The notes under the pieces were generated by a model. The model did no database searches. It saw only the letters and a program-made list of their open reading frames with translations, and was not told the DNA's origin. Below are positions 16,052 through 25,166 of a stretch of 64,000 nucleotides of DNA, piece after piece. The translations under genes and the position numbers were made by a program. Where the stretch lies: positions 1,641,001-1,705,000 of the forward strand of contig NZ_CP092832.1 of the NCBI RefSeq assembly GCF_022532105.1, read 5' to 3'. The stretch is from Flavobacterium sp. HJ-32-4 (GTDB lineage: Bacteria > Bacteroidota > Bacteroidia > Flavobacteriales > Flavobacteriaceae). Numbering within the stretch: the stretch's first letter is position 1; every line of letters starts with the position of its first letter.

Positions 16052-18082
16052 ATGAATTCCCTCACAGTTCCTTTTAATACGCGCCACGACAGCGCCCCGT
16101 TTTCATCGATTGCAACCCCTGATTTCAAACCGTTGATCGAAGCGGCCCTCGAAGAAGCACGCGCGGAAATCGCTGCGATTCGCAACCATACGGCCGCGCC
16201 CGATTTTTCAAACACCATTGAGACCCTTGAGTTCTCGGGGCAGAAACTCGACCGTATCACCTCGATTTTCTTTAACCTCAATTCGGCAGAGACCAACGAC
16301 GAGATGCAGCAGATCGCGCAGGAGGTATCACCACTGTTAACAGCCTTCAGCAACGATATATCGCTTGACGAAACGCTGTTTGCCCGTGTACGTGCCGTAT
16401 ATGAGCAGCGGGCTAACCTGGCACTTAATGCAGAACAGTCGATGTTATTGGAGAAGAAGTTCAAATCGTTTGCCCGAAATGGCGCACTTCTGCCTGAAGA
16501 GAAAAAACAACAGTTACGCACTATCGATACCGAATTGGCGAAATTGAAGCTTACCTATGGGGAAAACGTCCTGGCGGAAACCCATGATTATATCCTCCAT
16601 ATTACAAAGCGCGAGGATTTGGCGGGACTTCCGGAAGGTGCCATCGAAGCAGCGGCCGCAGAAGCTACTGCGCGCCAACTTGAAGGATGGGTGTTCACAC
16701 TTGACTTTCCCAGTTACCTGCCCTTCGTAACCTATGCTGAAAACCGGGACTTGCGCAAAGAACTGACGCTCGCGGCCGGTCGAAAAGCCTTTAGGGGCAA
16801 CGCGCACGACAACCGTGACAATGTCAAGCGCATCGCAACGCTACGCCATGAACGGGCGGTTTTGCTGGGCTATGAAAGCCATGCACATTTTGTATTAGAG
16901 GAACGGATGGCACAGACGCCCGCAGCGGTAAAGGCCTTTCTAAACGATTTGCTCGAAAAGGCAAAGCCAGCCGCCCAACGCGAGTTTGCCGAACTCGAAG
17001 CGTTTGCAAAATCGAAAGACGGATTGGATCGCCTCGAAAAATGGGACGGCCCGTTTTACGCCGAGAAACTGAAACAGCAACGTTTCAACCTTGACGATGA
17101 GGTGCTGAAGCCCTACTTCCAATTGGAGGATGTAGTAGACGGTGCCTTCACGGTGGCCGGTCGCTTGTTCGGTATCCGGTTTGAAGAAGTGTTCGACGTC
17201 GATACCTACCATGAAGAAGTGCGGACATTTGAAGTGCGCGATGCCGACGATTCGTTCCTCGCACTCTTCTACGCCGATTTCTTTCCCCGTAAAGGAAAGC
17301 GGAATGGTGCCTGGATGACGTCGTTCAAACCACAATTCCGTAAGGAAGGTCGGGAGGAGCGCCCCCATGTGTCGATCGTTTGCAATTTCACGCGCCCCAC
17401 CGATACGAAGCCGTCGTTGTTGACCTTTAACGAGGTGACGACGCTGTTCCACGAGTTCGGTCACGCGTTGCATGGTATGTTGGCGAACACGACCTATCCG
17501 TCGCTTTCGGGCACATCGGTGTATTGGGATTTTGTGGAGCTGCCGAGCCAGGTGATGGAAAATTGGTGTTACGAACCCGAAGCACTTGCCCTGTTCGCCC
17601 GTCATTACGAAACCGCAGAGGTGATTCCGCAGGAATATGTCGACCGAATCAGGGAAAGTGCGGCCTTTTTGGAAGGGATGGCCACCCTCCGGCAATTGAG
17701 TTTCGGATTGCTCGACATGGCCTACCACAGTGCCGACCCATCCGGCATTACGGATGTGAAAGCGTTTGAGAAACAGGCATTCGAATCGACGGCGCTGTAT
17801 CCAGATGTGGAAGAAAATTGTATGAGCGTCGCCTTTTCCCATATTTTCCAGGGGGGCTATTCATCGGGATATTATAGTTATAAATGGGCGGAAGTGCTTG
17901 ACGCCGATGCCTTCGCGTACTTTCAGGAAACCGGTATCTTCAATACGGAAACCGCTGCCAAATTCCGTGAGCATGTGCTGTCGAAAGGCGGAACCGAACA
18001 TCCGATGACGCTCTACAAACGCTTCCGCGGACAAGAACCGAAGCCGGATGCGTTGCTGCGGAGGGCGGGGTTGGTTGATTAG
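16052..18082 (+). CDS. M3-family peptidase (Dcp / oligopeptidase A type)
   Basis: This 676-residue zinc metallopeptidase belongs to the M3 family. The zinc motif HEFGH is at 467-471 and the third ligand is likely E496 in FVELPSQVMENW. The substrate-binding region SGTSVYWDFVELPSQ and the C-terminal GGYSSGYYSYKWAEVLDADAF match Dcp/OpdA enzymes. No signal peptide is visible, so it probably degrades peptides in the cytoplasm, releasing dipeptides or short fragments. Length is normal. It stands alone, preceded by an A+T-rich gap of 233 bases and followed by repeats. Confidence 0.95.
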   Translation: MNSLTVPFNTRHDSAPFSSIATPDFKPLIEAALEEARAEIAAIRNHTAAPDFSNTIETLEFSGQKLDRITSIFFNLNSAETNDEMQQIAQEVSPLLTAFSNDISLDETLFARVRAVYEQRANLALNAEQSMLLEKKFKSFARNGALLPEEKKQQLRTIDTELAKLKLTYGENVLAETHDYILHITKREDLAGLPEGAIEAAAAEATARQLEGWVFTLDFPSYLPFVTYAENRDLRKELTLAAGRKAFRGNAHDNRDNVKRIATLRHERAVLLGYESHAHFVLEERMAQTPAAVKAFLNDLLEKAKPAAQREFAELEAFAKSKDGLDRLEKWDGPFYAEKLKQQRFNLDDEVLKPYFQLEDVVDGAFTVAGRLFGIRFEEVFDVDTYHEEVRTFEVRDADDSFLALFYADFFPRKGKRNGAWMTSFKPQFRKEGREERPHVSIVCNFTRPTDTKPSLLTFNEVTTLFHEFGHALHGMLANTTYPSLSGTSVYWDFVELPSQVMENWCYEPEALALFARHYETAEVIPQEYVDRIRESAAFLEGMATLRQLSFGLLDMAYHSADPSGITDVKAFEKQAFESTALYPDVEENCMSVAFSHIFQGGYSSGYYSYKWAEVLDADAFAYFQETGIFNTETAAKFREHVLSKGGTEHPMTLYKRFRGQEPKPDALLRRAGLVD

Positions 18083-18267
18083 CGAATGGGACAATTAGCC
18101 AATTAGATAATTAGAAAATTAGATAATGGTTGGACTGTGGTGGAATTGCGGTTGGTAATTAGCGAATGAGGCGATTAGCGAATGAGAAAATTAGATAATT
18201 AGCTAATGAGAGAATTGGATGGTGGGAAAGCATGCGCACTTTCGACTTTTGACTTTTGACTTTCGAC
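18083..18267. repeat. Short-period repeat tract (AATTAG units and TTTYGAC heptads)
   Basis: The gap after the M3 peptidase begins with imperfect AATTAGAT / ATTAGCGAATGAG units (18094-18215). It ends with four exactly phased heptamers TTTCGAC, TTTTGAC, TTTTGAC, TTTCGAC (18240-18267). No coding frame is convincing here. The same seven-base periodicity recurs at 22 kb, 48.8 kb and 58 kb. Confidence 0.7.
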
Positions 18268-18278
18268 TCCGGTTTTCG

Positions 18279-18359
18279 CGTTAGCGGTTGCAGCGGCAGC
18301 CCGCAGCCCCGCAGCCTGCGGAGGGGCGAGGACTATAGCGGAAGACGCGGCCCGACGCC
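18279..18359 (+). repeat. Structured intergenic element, copy A (degenerate)
   Basis: The left box GCGGTTGCAGCGGCAGCC and right box ACTATAGCGGAAGACGCGGC flank a hairpin CCGCA (18309-18313) / TGCGG (18317-18321). The boxes resemble those of copies B-D (26.8, 50.65 and 58.5 kb) but less exactly. It lies between the M3 peptidase and the GbsR-type gene. Confidence 0.45.
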
Positions 18360-18418
18360 TGTACAAAAGAGCCTTTAACCACAAAACCTTCCGGCGGAGG
18401 GAAACGCTCAAAAATAAA

Positions 18419-18464
18419 TTTCAAATATTTTTGAAAGTTTCAAAATAACGTGTACCTTTGAAAC
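18419..18464 (+). promoter_or_regulatory. Promoter and operator of the GbsR-type regulator
   Basis: TTG (18431-18433), 19 bases, TACCTTTG (18453-18460) is a near-ideal Bacteroidetes promoter, with the ATG four bases later. A perfect palindrome TTTCAAA-N4-TTTGAAA (18419-18436) covers the -33 box. A second half-site pair, TTTCAAA (18438-18444) and TTTGAAA (18457-18463), brackets the -7 box. This arrangement suits autorepression. Confidence 0.65.
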
Positions 18465-18968
18465 ATGGAATTCAAACAGGCAAAAGATCGATTCGTGCAG
18501 AGTTGGGGCGCCCTCGGGTCGCAATGGGGTATCAACAAGACCATGGCCCAGTTGCATGCGTTGTTGATGATTTCACCCGATGCGCTGTCGATGGAGGAAC
18601 TGATGGATGAACTCCACATTTCAAGGGGCAACGCCAGCATGAACCTGCGGGCCCTGATCGAGTGGGGGATTGTCTATAAGGAATACAAACCAGGCGAACG
18701 CCGCGAGTATTTCAGGGCCGAGAAAGACCTCGACGAATTGGCGGTAAAGATTGCCCGTGAACGCAGTAAGCGTGAAATCAAGCCAGCACTAAAAGTGTTG
18801 AAAGATGTGTCGTCGATAGAAACCGGTTCACATCCGGAAGCACGGCATTTCGTCGACCAGACGAGCAAACTGTATGATTTCGTGCTGCGGGCCGATAACA
18901 TGTTGGATAAGATCACGGAGTTGAAAGACAATTGGTTAGCCGGACTCTTGTTGAAAATGATGAAATAG
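18465..18968 (+). CDS. GbsR/MarR-type transcriptional regulator
   Basis: The 167-residue protein has a winged helix-turn-helix (about 20-90, ALSMEELMDELHISRGNASMNLRALIEWGIV) and a coiled C-terminal part (about 95-167), as in GbsR-type regulators. It probably binds DNA as a dimer and represses. Its own promoter carries a palindromic site, and a 15-of-18 match to that site lies before the next gene. It is followed by its own terminator, so the downstream operon is probably under separate but shared control. Confidence 0.9.
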   Translation: MEFKQAKDRFVQSWGALGSQWGINKTMAQLHALLMISPDALSMEELMDELHISRGNASMNLRALIEWGIVYKEYKPGERREYFRAEKDLDELAVKIARERSKREIKPALKVLKDVSSIETGSHPEARHFVDQTSKLYDFVLRADNMLDKITELKDNWLAGLLLKMMK

Positions 18969-18970
18969 TG

Positions 18971-18999
18971 AAAGCGGGTGGAAAACACCCGTTTTTTTT
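18971..18999 (+). terminator. Terminator after the GbsR-type gene
   Basis: CGGGTG (18975-18980) pairs with CACCCG (18986-18991), followed by eight T residues to 18999. Confidence 0.85.
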
Positions 19000-19008
19000 C
19001 AAAATAAG

Positions 19009-19026
19009 TTTCAATTTTTTCTGAAA
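19009..19026 (+). promoter_or_regulatory. Second candidate operator for the GbsR-type regulator
   Basis: TTTCAATTTTTTCTGAAA matches the upstream palindrome TTTCAAATATTTTTGAAA at 15 of 18 positions with identical spacing. It lies 12 bases before the ATG of the DCC-domain gene. The preceding TTTCAAAATAA (18997-19007) is also repeated exactly at 18438-18448. Confidence 0.5.
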
Positions 19027-19037
19027 TAAATATAATT

Positions 19038-19847
19038 ATGAAAACACTACCCAAACACACGCTGCTATACGATGATGAATGTCCGTTGTGTACGCTCTAT
19101 TCCGGCGCATTTGTCGCCACTGGCATGTTGGATCCGGAAGGACGCAAGCCCTTTTGCCAGCTGGCTGAAAGCGAAACAGACGGAATCGACCTGGCACGGG
19201 CCGTCAATGAAATTGCACTGGTAGACCGCGGCAACGGTACGGTGTTGTACGGAGTGGATAGTATACTCAGGATTTTGGGGAACAGCCTGCCGCTGATCGA
19301 ACGGGTCGGGCACCTCCGGCCCATCCATTTTATACTGCAAAAGGCCTATTCGTTCGTTTCCTTCAACCGAAAAGTGATTGTTCCAGGTGCCAAACCAAAG
19401 GCGGGAACGCTGGAATGCGTACCGTCTTTTCATGTAGGTTACCGACTGGCTTATATGGTTTTGGCAGCAGGTGTGGCCGCGCTGCTACTGGCGCGCTTCT
19501 CTGAACTGCTGCCTATGGGTCGGCACGGATGGGGCATCGGGCTTTTACTGGTAGCGGCCCAGGTACCGTTTCAATGGATGTGGCTTCGGGGCGACTGGCG
19601 GACGCGTCTCAACTATACCGGCAACCTGCTCACCGTTTCGCTCATGGGTAGCCTGATGCTGCTGCCGTTTCAGTTGGTGGCGCTATTTTTGGGCGTGCCT
19701 CCGCTGGTAGCGGTCGCCGCGTTTGCCTCAGTTGCCACAATATTGTTTTTCGAGCACCGGCGCCGCGTGCGGTTATTGGGACAGCCGTGGTGGGTAAGTG
19801 CGACGTGGGTCGTGTATCGGTTGTTGATGGGATTAGTTCTTATATAA
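19038..19847 (+). CDS. DCC-family thiol-disulfide oxidoreductase-like membrane protein
   Basis: The 269-residue protein opens with the DUF393/DCC signature YDDECPLC (C15 and C18), preceded by TLLYDD. The rest of the N-terminal domain (to about 130) resembles thioredoxin-like DCC proteins. The C-terminal half contains several hydrophobic helices (LAYMVLAAGVAALLLA, GIGLLLVAAQVPFQ, LLTVSLMGSLMLLPFQLVALFLGV), so it is anchored in the membrane. It is the first gene of a likely operon with the epimerase (3 bases on) and the SRPBCC gene. Its redox partner is unknown. Confidence 0.8.
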   Translation: MKTLPKHTLLYDDECPLCTLYSGAFVATGMLDPEGRKPFCQLAESETDGIDLARAVNEIALVDRGNGTVLYGVDSILRILGNSLPLIERVGHLRPIHFILQKAYSFVSFNRKVIVPGAKPKAGTLECVPSFHVGYRLAYMVLAAGVAALLLARFSELLPMGRHGWGIGLLLVAAQVPFQWMWLRGDWRTRLNYTGNLLTVSLMGSLMLLPFQLVALFLGVPPLVAVAAFASVATILFFEHRRRVRLLGQPWWVSATWVVYRLLMGLVLI

Positions 19848-19849
19848 AT

Positions 19850-20764
19850 ATGGAAGCGAAGAAAGTTGTGATTGCCGCCGGGACGGGTTTTCTGGGGCAG
19901 GTATTGTGTCGCTATTTTGCGAAAAAGGGTTACGGAGTGACGGTTCTTACAAGGGGTGCCGCGCGCACTGAAAACGGCATTGATTATGTAACATGGGATG
20001 CCCGCACGCGGGGTCGGTGGGAAGAGGTGCTGGAAGGGGCATACGTCGTGATCAACCTGGCGGGTAAGTCGGTCGATTGTCGCTATGACGAGAAAAATCG
20101 AAAGGAGATACTGGGGTCACGGATTGATAGCACCAAGGTATTGGGGGCGGCGATTCGCGATTGCAAACAACCACCCCACCATTGGCTGAATGCGGCTACG
20201 GCGACCATTTACCGCCATTCTGAAGATAAAAGAATGGACGAGGAGACTGGTGAAATTGGTCATGATTTCTCTATGGATGTGGCCCAGGCGTGGGAAGCAG
20301 CTTTTTTTGGTGAGGACACGCCCCTTACACGCAAGACGGCACTTCGAACCGCCATTGTGTTAGGCAAAGGCGGCGGTGCCTTTCCGCCCTTAAAGCGTCT
20401 GGTCGCCATGGGATTTGGAGGGAAACAGGGTAGCGGCCGGCAGTATATCAGTTGGATGCATGAAGCGGATTTTGCAAGTGCCGTCGCCTTTATCATCGAG
20501 GGCGGGATGGAAGGCGTGGTGAACCTCGTGGCTCCGGATCCGATACGCAACGCCGACTTCATGCGTGCGCTTCGTAAGGCAATGGGAGTGCGGTGGGGAT
20601 TGCCCCTTACTAAGCAGTTGCTCGAGTTCGGCGCGTCAGTGATCGGTACCGAGACGGAACTGGTACTGAAAAGCCGGAACGTCGTACCTGCCCGGTTGCA
20701 GGAGGCAGGTTTTCAGTTCCAATACGGTAGCCTGGGGGCGGCCTTCCAACAATTGACCCGATGA
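19850..20764 (+). CDS. TIGR01777-family NAD(P)-binding epimerase-like protein
   Basis: This 304-residue Rossmann-fold protein of the extended SDR type resembles YfcH/TIGR01777. It has a slightly altered glycine motif (IAAGTGFLGQVL), NLAGKSVDCRY, SRIDSTKVLG, the RTAIVLGKGGGAFPPLKRL segment and SWMHEADFA. The usual first glycine of the nucleotide motif reads A-A-G-T-G. The frame is open 63 bases further upstream inside the DCC gene, but the ATG at 19850 gives the family start. It overlaps the SRPBCC gene by four bases. Confidence 0.88.
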   Translation: MEAKKVVIAAGTGFLGQVLCRYFAKKGYGVTVLTRGAARTENGIDYVTWDARTRGRWEEVLEGAYVVINLAGKSVDCRYDEKNRKEILGSRIDSTKVLGAAIRDCKQPPHHWLNAATATIYRHSEDKRMDEETGEIGHDFSMDVAQAWEAAFFGEDTPLTRKTALRTAIVLGKGGGAFPPLKRLVAMGFGGKQGSGRQYISWMHEADFASAVAFIIEGGMEGVVNLVAPDPIRNADFMRALRKAMGVRWGLPLTKQLLEFGASVIGTETELVLKSRNVVPARLQEAGFQFQYGSLGAAFQQLTR

Positions 20765-21252
20765 CGCGGCTTTATTTTGTTACCTACATCAGGGCCGCAC
20801 GCGAGCGCGTTTTCGACCTTTCACGTGATGTCGATTTTCATACCAAATCGGCCACAACCTCAAGGGAGCGAGTAATTGGCGGTCGTATGTCGGGTTTGTT
20901 GGAACCCGGCGAAACGGTTCGTTTCCAGGGATACCATTTTGGGTTGTGTTTGCGACATACGAGCACCCTGACCGAGTTTGTGCATCCGGCGTACTTTGTC
21001 GACGAAATGACGGAAGGACACTTTCGGTATTTCCGCCATGAACATCGGTTTACAGAGGAGGGAGTACAGACGCGGATGGAAGACATCCTGCACTATGAAG
21101 TGCCTTTCGGATGGTGCGGAAGGCTGTTTGACCGGTTGTTCCTCCGGCGGCACCTGACGGCATTCCTTACTGAACGCAACCGGTATCTAAAGGAAGTGGC
21201 GGAGCAGGAGGTCGGCTATCCACCAGATAATCGGGATCGACTCGGCCCATAA
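20761..21252 (+). CDS. SRPBCC-family protein
   Basis: The 163-residue protein has the START/SRPBCC look: RVFDLSRDVDFHTKSA, a cupped beta region, and the ending VPFGWCGRLFDRLFLRRHLTAFLTERNRYLKEVAE. In other genomes such proteins are fused or adjacent to TIGR01777 epimerases, as here through a four-base overlap. The ligand is unknown, probably a hydrophobic small molecule. Its last 66 bases overlap the end of the convergent UbiA-like gene. Confidence 0.85.
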   Translation: MTRLYFVTYIRAARERVFDLSRDVDFHTKSATTSRERVIGGRMSGLLEPGETVRFQGYHFGLCLRHTSTLTEFVHPAYFVDEMTEGHFRYFRHEHRFTEEGVQTRMEDILHYEVPFGWCGRLFDRLFLRRHLTAFLTERNRYLKEVAEQEVGYPPDNRDRLGP

Positions 21253-22011
21253 AAGGGTGTAGTGCCGCGGGCGTCTTTCGTGTGCGAAAAAGAGGAAGAA
21301 ACCGGTTAGTAGGAAGATGGATATGTTCAGTATGAAATCCGGGTAGGTACGGAAATCTATCCAGTTCAGTGCCATCAACAGGAGGAGCAGGGCATGCCCT
21401 AACTGTTTGGTGCGTTTCACCCCAATCCATTGCGGGATGGTGCGCAGCAAGGGATCGTCGTTGGCGAGGTCGATGATTTCGAAGATCAACACGAGTACCA
21501 GCACAAACAGGAAACGTCGCAGGCACAAAACAGCAACCGCCAGATCGAACGGCACCCGCGCCTGCACGAGGGGCAACACGGCTGTGACGCCCATCCAGCA
21601 AAGGGATACGATGTAGATTTTGACGCCGGCCCAGTTGCGTGCATTTTGCCGGTTGGGGAAAAACGGCAGTGCATACAATACGGTCAGCGCACCAAAACCC
21701 AATACAGTAAGTTGCGCGGCCCATCGAAGGCGCAGGAAACAAATGCCTGCCGCAACGAGGAAACCGAAACTGACGAAGGCTATGGCTTTGATGCGCGGAT
21801 TCAAACTACGGCCCTTCATTCGCGCCAACGCGTCATATTTGATGAAATTGTATCCGGCAACCGTCCCAAAGAAGGCGAGCGGCGCGACGGCATCTTCCGC
21901 CGGAATCCCAAACCACGACTGCGTCAGCCGCACCAACGAATAGGCCGATAACCCGGTAAGGAAACTACCGTCGATGAGGAGGTGGAGGAAATGGCGAAAG
22001 AAGGCGTTCAA
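21187..22011 (-). CDS. UbiA-like prenyltransferase-family membrane protein
   Basis: The 274-residue protein has about eight hydrophobic helices. Two acidic motifs stand at the positions expected for a UbiA fold: GYNFIKYDALAR (N55..D60) and FEIIDLANDD (about 178-187). These are reminiscent of the two Asp-rich magnesium-diphosphate sites, but both are weaker than in true ubiquinone or menaquinone enzymes. Substrate and activity are uncertain. It converges with the SRPBCC gene and overlaps it by 66 bases, with no terminator between them. Upstream is a heptad-repeat tract. Confidence 0.65.
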   Translation of the reverse strand: MNAFFRHFLHLLIDGSFLTGLSAYSLVRLTQSWFGIPAEDAVAPLAFFGTVAGYNFIKYDALARMKGRSLNPRIKAIAFVSFGFLVAAGICFLRLRWAAQLTVLGFGALTVLYALPFFPNRQNARNWAGVKIYIVSLCWMGVTAVLPLVQARVPFDLAVAVLCLRRFLFVLVLVLIFEIIDLANDDPLLRTIPQWIGVKRTKQLGHALLLLLMALNWIDFRTYPDFILNISIFLLTGFFLFFAHERRPRHYTLLWAESIPIIWWIADLLLRHFL

Positions 22012-22021
22012 GGGGAGGGTT

Positions 22022-22129
22022 TAGGTTGATAGTTGGCAGTTGATGGTTCATAGTTCATAGTTCATGGTTCATGGTCATAGTGGAGGTGTTCCTAACCACT
22101 GACCACTGACTACTGACCACTAACTCCTC
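22022..22129. repeat. Heptad-period repeat tract
   Basis: Phased seven-base units: TTCATAG, TTCATAG, TTCATGG, TTCATGG (about 22048-22075), then ACCACTG, ACTACTG, ACCACTA-type units (about 22094-22125). It lies between the divergent UbiA-like and gcvP genes. It is not coding. Confidence 0.75.
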
Positions 22130-22200
22130 AAATTTACGCATTCTGTTCATAACCCCCTTTTTGGTTGAAAAATCATCTGCAATTCTGTTTTTTATGGGAA

Positions 22201-22229
22201 TTGTTTTAGCAGATTAATAAGTACTTTTG
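22201..22229 (+). promoter_or_regulatory. Promoter of gcvP
   Basis: TTG (22201-22203), 18 bases, TACTTTTG (22222-22229), matching TTG-N-TAnnTTTG. The ATG follows 37 bases later. The short leader shows no recognisable glycine riboswitch. Confidence 0.7.
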
Positions 22230-22266
22230 CATACAACAAAACGCTATCCAACACACTATCCCGTTC

Positions 22267-25107
22267 ATGAAGACAGACGCTTTTGCCCTGCGCCATTTGG
22301 GTCCACGTGAGACCGATCTTTCCTATATGTTCCAGACCATCGGCGTGTCCGATATCGAACAGCTGATTTACGAAACCATTCCGGATGACATCCGCCTGAA
22401 AAAGGACCTCGAACTCGATCCGGCGATGACCGAATATGAATACGCGCAACACATCCGTGCATTGGGCGAAAAGAACAAGGTATTTACCTCCTATATCGGT
22501 CTCGGGTACCATCCGACCATCGTGCCTGCGCCGATACAACGCAACATCTTCGAGAACCCCGGATGGTATACGGCCTACACGCCCTACCAGGCAGAAATTG
22601 CCCAGGGCCGTCTCGAAGCGCTTCTGAACTACCAAACGACCGTCATCGAACTGAGCGGCATGGAGATCGCCAATGCGTCACTCCTTGACGAAGGCACGGC
22701 CGCCGCTGAGGCTATGGCGCTTTTATTTGACGTACGCTCACGCGACCAGAAAAAGAACGGGGCCAATAAGTTCTTCGTTTCGGCTGAGGTGCTGCCGCAG
22801 ACACTATCGGTACTTGAAACACGTGCGACCCCGATTGGCATAGAACTCGTCATCGGTGACCACCAACAGTTCGGATTCACGTCTGATTTTTTTGGCGCGC
22901 TCCTGCAATATCCAGGGAAGTTCGGACAGATTTATGACTACACCGACTTCATAAGCGAAGCAAAGAAAAACGAAATCAAAGTCGCCGTCGCGGCCGATAT
23001 CCTCTCACTTGTGCTTCTGAAGTCGCCAGGTGAAATGGGGGCGGATGTCGTAGTGGGTACTACCCAACGCTTCGGCGTGCCAATGGGCTTCGGCGGACCA
23101 CACGCGGCGTTCTTTGCTACCAAAGAAGAATACAAACGCAGCATGCCAGGCCGTATCATTGGTGTGACCGTTGATACCGATGGCAACCGCGCACTTCGCA
23201 TGGCGTTGCAAACACGCGAACAGCATATCAAGCGTGAAAAAGCGACATCCAATATCTGTACGGCACAGGTGCTGCTGGCGGTTATGGCGGGTATGTATGC
23301 CGTATACCATGGCCCGAAAGGCCTCACCTACATCGCCAAAAAAGTACACGACAGCGCACGTAAAGCGGCTGCCGGTCTTCAGGCGATGGGCCTCCAACAG
23401 ATCAATACATCGTATTTTGATACGCTGTGCGTGAAAGCGGATACCAAAAAGATCCGTCCGGTAGCGGAAGCAAAGGGCGTTAATTTCTTTTATATCGATG
23501 ACGCGACGCTGTCGATTTCCTTCAATGAAACCACGTCGGATGCCGACATCGCCACGTTGTTCGCAATTTTCGCAGACGCATTGGGCGTAGCAGCCCCCGC
23601 GCTTGGCGAACCCCAGCGGGAGGTCGTGCCAACGGCTTTGCTTCGCACCGATCGTTTCCTGCAACATGATGTGTTCAACTCGTACCATTCGGAGACGGGC
23701 ATCATGCGTTACATCAAAAAACTCGAGCGTAAAGATTTGGCCCTTAACCATTCGATGATCTCGCTTGGGTCTTGTACGATGAAGCTCAATGCTGCCTCAG
23801 AGATGTTGCCGCTGAGCATGGCCAACTGGAACAGCCTGCACCCATTCGCTCCGGCGGATCAGGTACAAGGCTACCTTGAAATGCTGAAAAAACTCGAACA
23901 ACAACTCAATGTAGTAACCGGCTTTGCTGGTACGACGCTGCAACCAAACTCAGGTGCACAGGGCGAATACGCCGGCCTCATGGCCATTCGCGCCTACCAT
24001 ATCGCGCGTGGAGAAGGACACCGTCACGTGTGTCTCATTCCAGCCTCTGCCCATGGCACCAACCCGGCGTCGGCGGCTATGGCAGGTATGACCATCATCG
24101 TGACCAAAACCATGGAGAACGGCAACATCGATGTCGAAGATGTTCGTGCCAAGGCTATTGAGCACAAAGACAACCTGTCGTGCCTGATGGTGACCTATCC
24201 ATCCACACACGGGGTGTTCGAAAGTGCCATCCGTGAGATTACCCAAATCATACACGACAACGGCGGACAGGTCTATATGGACGGTGCGAACATGAACGCG
24301 CAGGTCGGACTCACCAATCCGGCTACCATCGGAGCGGATGTCTGCCACCTGAACCTCCACAAAACCTTCGCCATTCCGCACGGTGGTGGCGGACCGGGCG
24401 TAGGACCTATTTGTGTGGCCGAACACCTTGTGCCTTTCCTTCCGGGCAATCCGGTTGTGCCAGTAGGAGGTAACCAGGCGATTACCGCGATTTCAGCGGC
24501 GCCGTACGGTTCAGCTTTGGTATGCCTCATTTCGTACGGATACATCTGTATGTTGGGCTCCGAAGGATTGAAGAAGTCAACCCAATACGCCATCCTGAAT
24601 GCGAATTATATGAAGGCCCGCCTTGAGGCCCATTACCCGATTCTCTACACGGGCGAATGTGGACGTGCGGCCCACGAAATGATCGTCGACTGCCGCGCCT
24701 TCAAAGCAAAAGGCATCGAAGTGACGGATATTGCCAAGCGTTTGATGGACTACGGTTTCCACGCGCCGACCGTGTCGTTCCCGGTAGCGGGCACGCTCAT
24801 GATCGAACCGACGGAAAGCGAAGACCTTGCCGAACTCGACCGTTTCTGCGATGCGATGATTGCCATCCGGGCCGAAATCGAAGCGGCATCGGCTGAAGAT
24901 CCGGACAATGTGCTTAAAAATGCGCCTCATACGCTCGACCTACTGACTGCCGACACGTGGACTTTCCCGTATTCGCGCCAGCAGGCGGCCTTCCCACTTG
25001 ATTATATCAGCGACAACAAGTTCTGGCCGAGCGTGCGCCGCGTAGACGACGCCTATGGCGACCGGAATTTGATTTGCTCGTGTGCGCCGATTGAAGCGTA
25101 TGCCTGA
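22267..25107 (+). CDS. gcvP: Glycine dehydrogenase (glycine cleavage P protein)
   Basis: The 946-residue single-chain P protein decarboxylates glycine and passes the aminomethyl group to the lipoylated H protein. The N-terminal RHLGPRETDLSYMFQTIG, the glycine-rich NAALDEGTAAAEA-like segment, GVPMGFGGPHAAFFA and the pyridoxal phosphate lysine K699 in NLHKTFAIPHGGGGPG are present. Length is normal. H and T protein genes are not in the window, so the system is dispersed. The truncated hemoglobin gene follows 59 bases later. Confidence 0.98.
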   Translation: MKTDAFALRHLGPRETDLSYMFQTIGVSDIEQLIYETIPDDIRLKKDLELDPAMTEYEYAQHIRALGEKNKVFTSYIGLGYHPTIVPAPIQRNIFENPGWYTAYTPYQAEIAQGRLEALLNYQTTVIELSGMEIANASLLDEGTAAAEAMALLFDVRSRDQKKNGANKFFVSAEVLPQTLSVLETRATPIGIELVIGDHQQFGFTSDFFGALLQYPGKFGQIYDYTDFISEAKKNEIKVAVAADILSLVLLKSPGEMGADVVVGTTQRFGVPMGFGGPHAAFFATKEEYKRSMPGRIIGVTVDTDGNRALRMALQTREQHIKREKATSNICTAQVLLAVMAGMYAVYHGPKGLTYIAKKVHDSARKAAAGLQAMGLQQINTSYFDTLCVKADTKKIRPVAEAKGVNFFYIDDATLSISFNETTSDADIATLFAIFADALGVAAPALGEPQREVVPTALLRTDRFLQHDVFNSYHSETGIMRYIKKLERKDLALNHSMISLGSCTMKLNAASEMLPLSMANWNSLHPFAPADQVQGYLEMLKKLEQQLNVVTGFAGTTLQPNSGAQGEYAGLMAIRAYHIARGEGHRHVCLIPASAHGTNPASAAMAGMTIIVTKTMENGNIDVEDVRAKAIEHKDNLSCLMVTYPSTHGVFESAIREITQIIHDNGGQVYMDGANMNAQVGLTNPATIGADVCHLNLHKTFAIPHGGGGPGVGPICVAEHLVPFLPGNPVVPVGGNQAITAISAAPYGSALVCLISYGYICMLGSEGLKKSTQYAILNANYMKARLEAHYPILYTGECGRAAHEMIVDCRAFKAKGIEVTDIAKRLMDYGFHAPTVSFPVAGTLMIEPTESEDLAELDRFCDAMIAIRAEIEAASAEDPDNVLKNAPHTLDLLTADTWTFPYSRQQAAFPLDYISDNKFWPSVRRVDDAYGDRNLICSCAPIEAYA

Positions 25108-25166
25108 TAAACATCAGCGGTGTAATCGGGGCGGTGTCGGATTTTTGTACCCAAATCGCCCCGACT

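Noticed and set aside
15872..16087. A 71-residue minus-strand frame in the purE-peptidase gap
   Set aside because: Starts inside the M3 peptidase gene, has no recognisable domain and no fitting composition; the terminator here is better explained by a possible RNA.
21187..22011. Assigning the UbiA-like gene to menaquinone synthesis (menA)
   Set aside because: The two Asp-rich motifs are too weak and no other quinone genes are nearby.
22230..22266. A glycine riboswitch before gcvP
   Set aside because: Only 37 bases separate the -7 box and the ATG, too few for the known aptamer, and no matching motif was seen.
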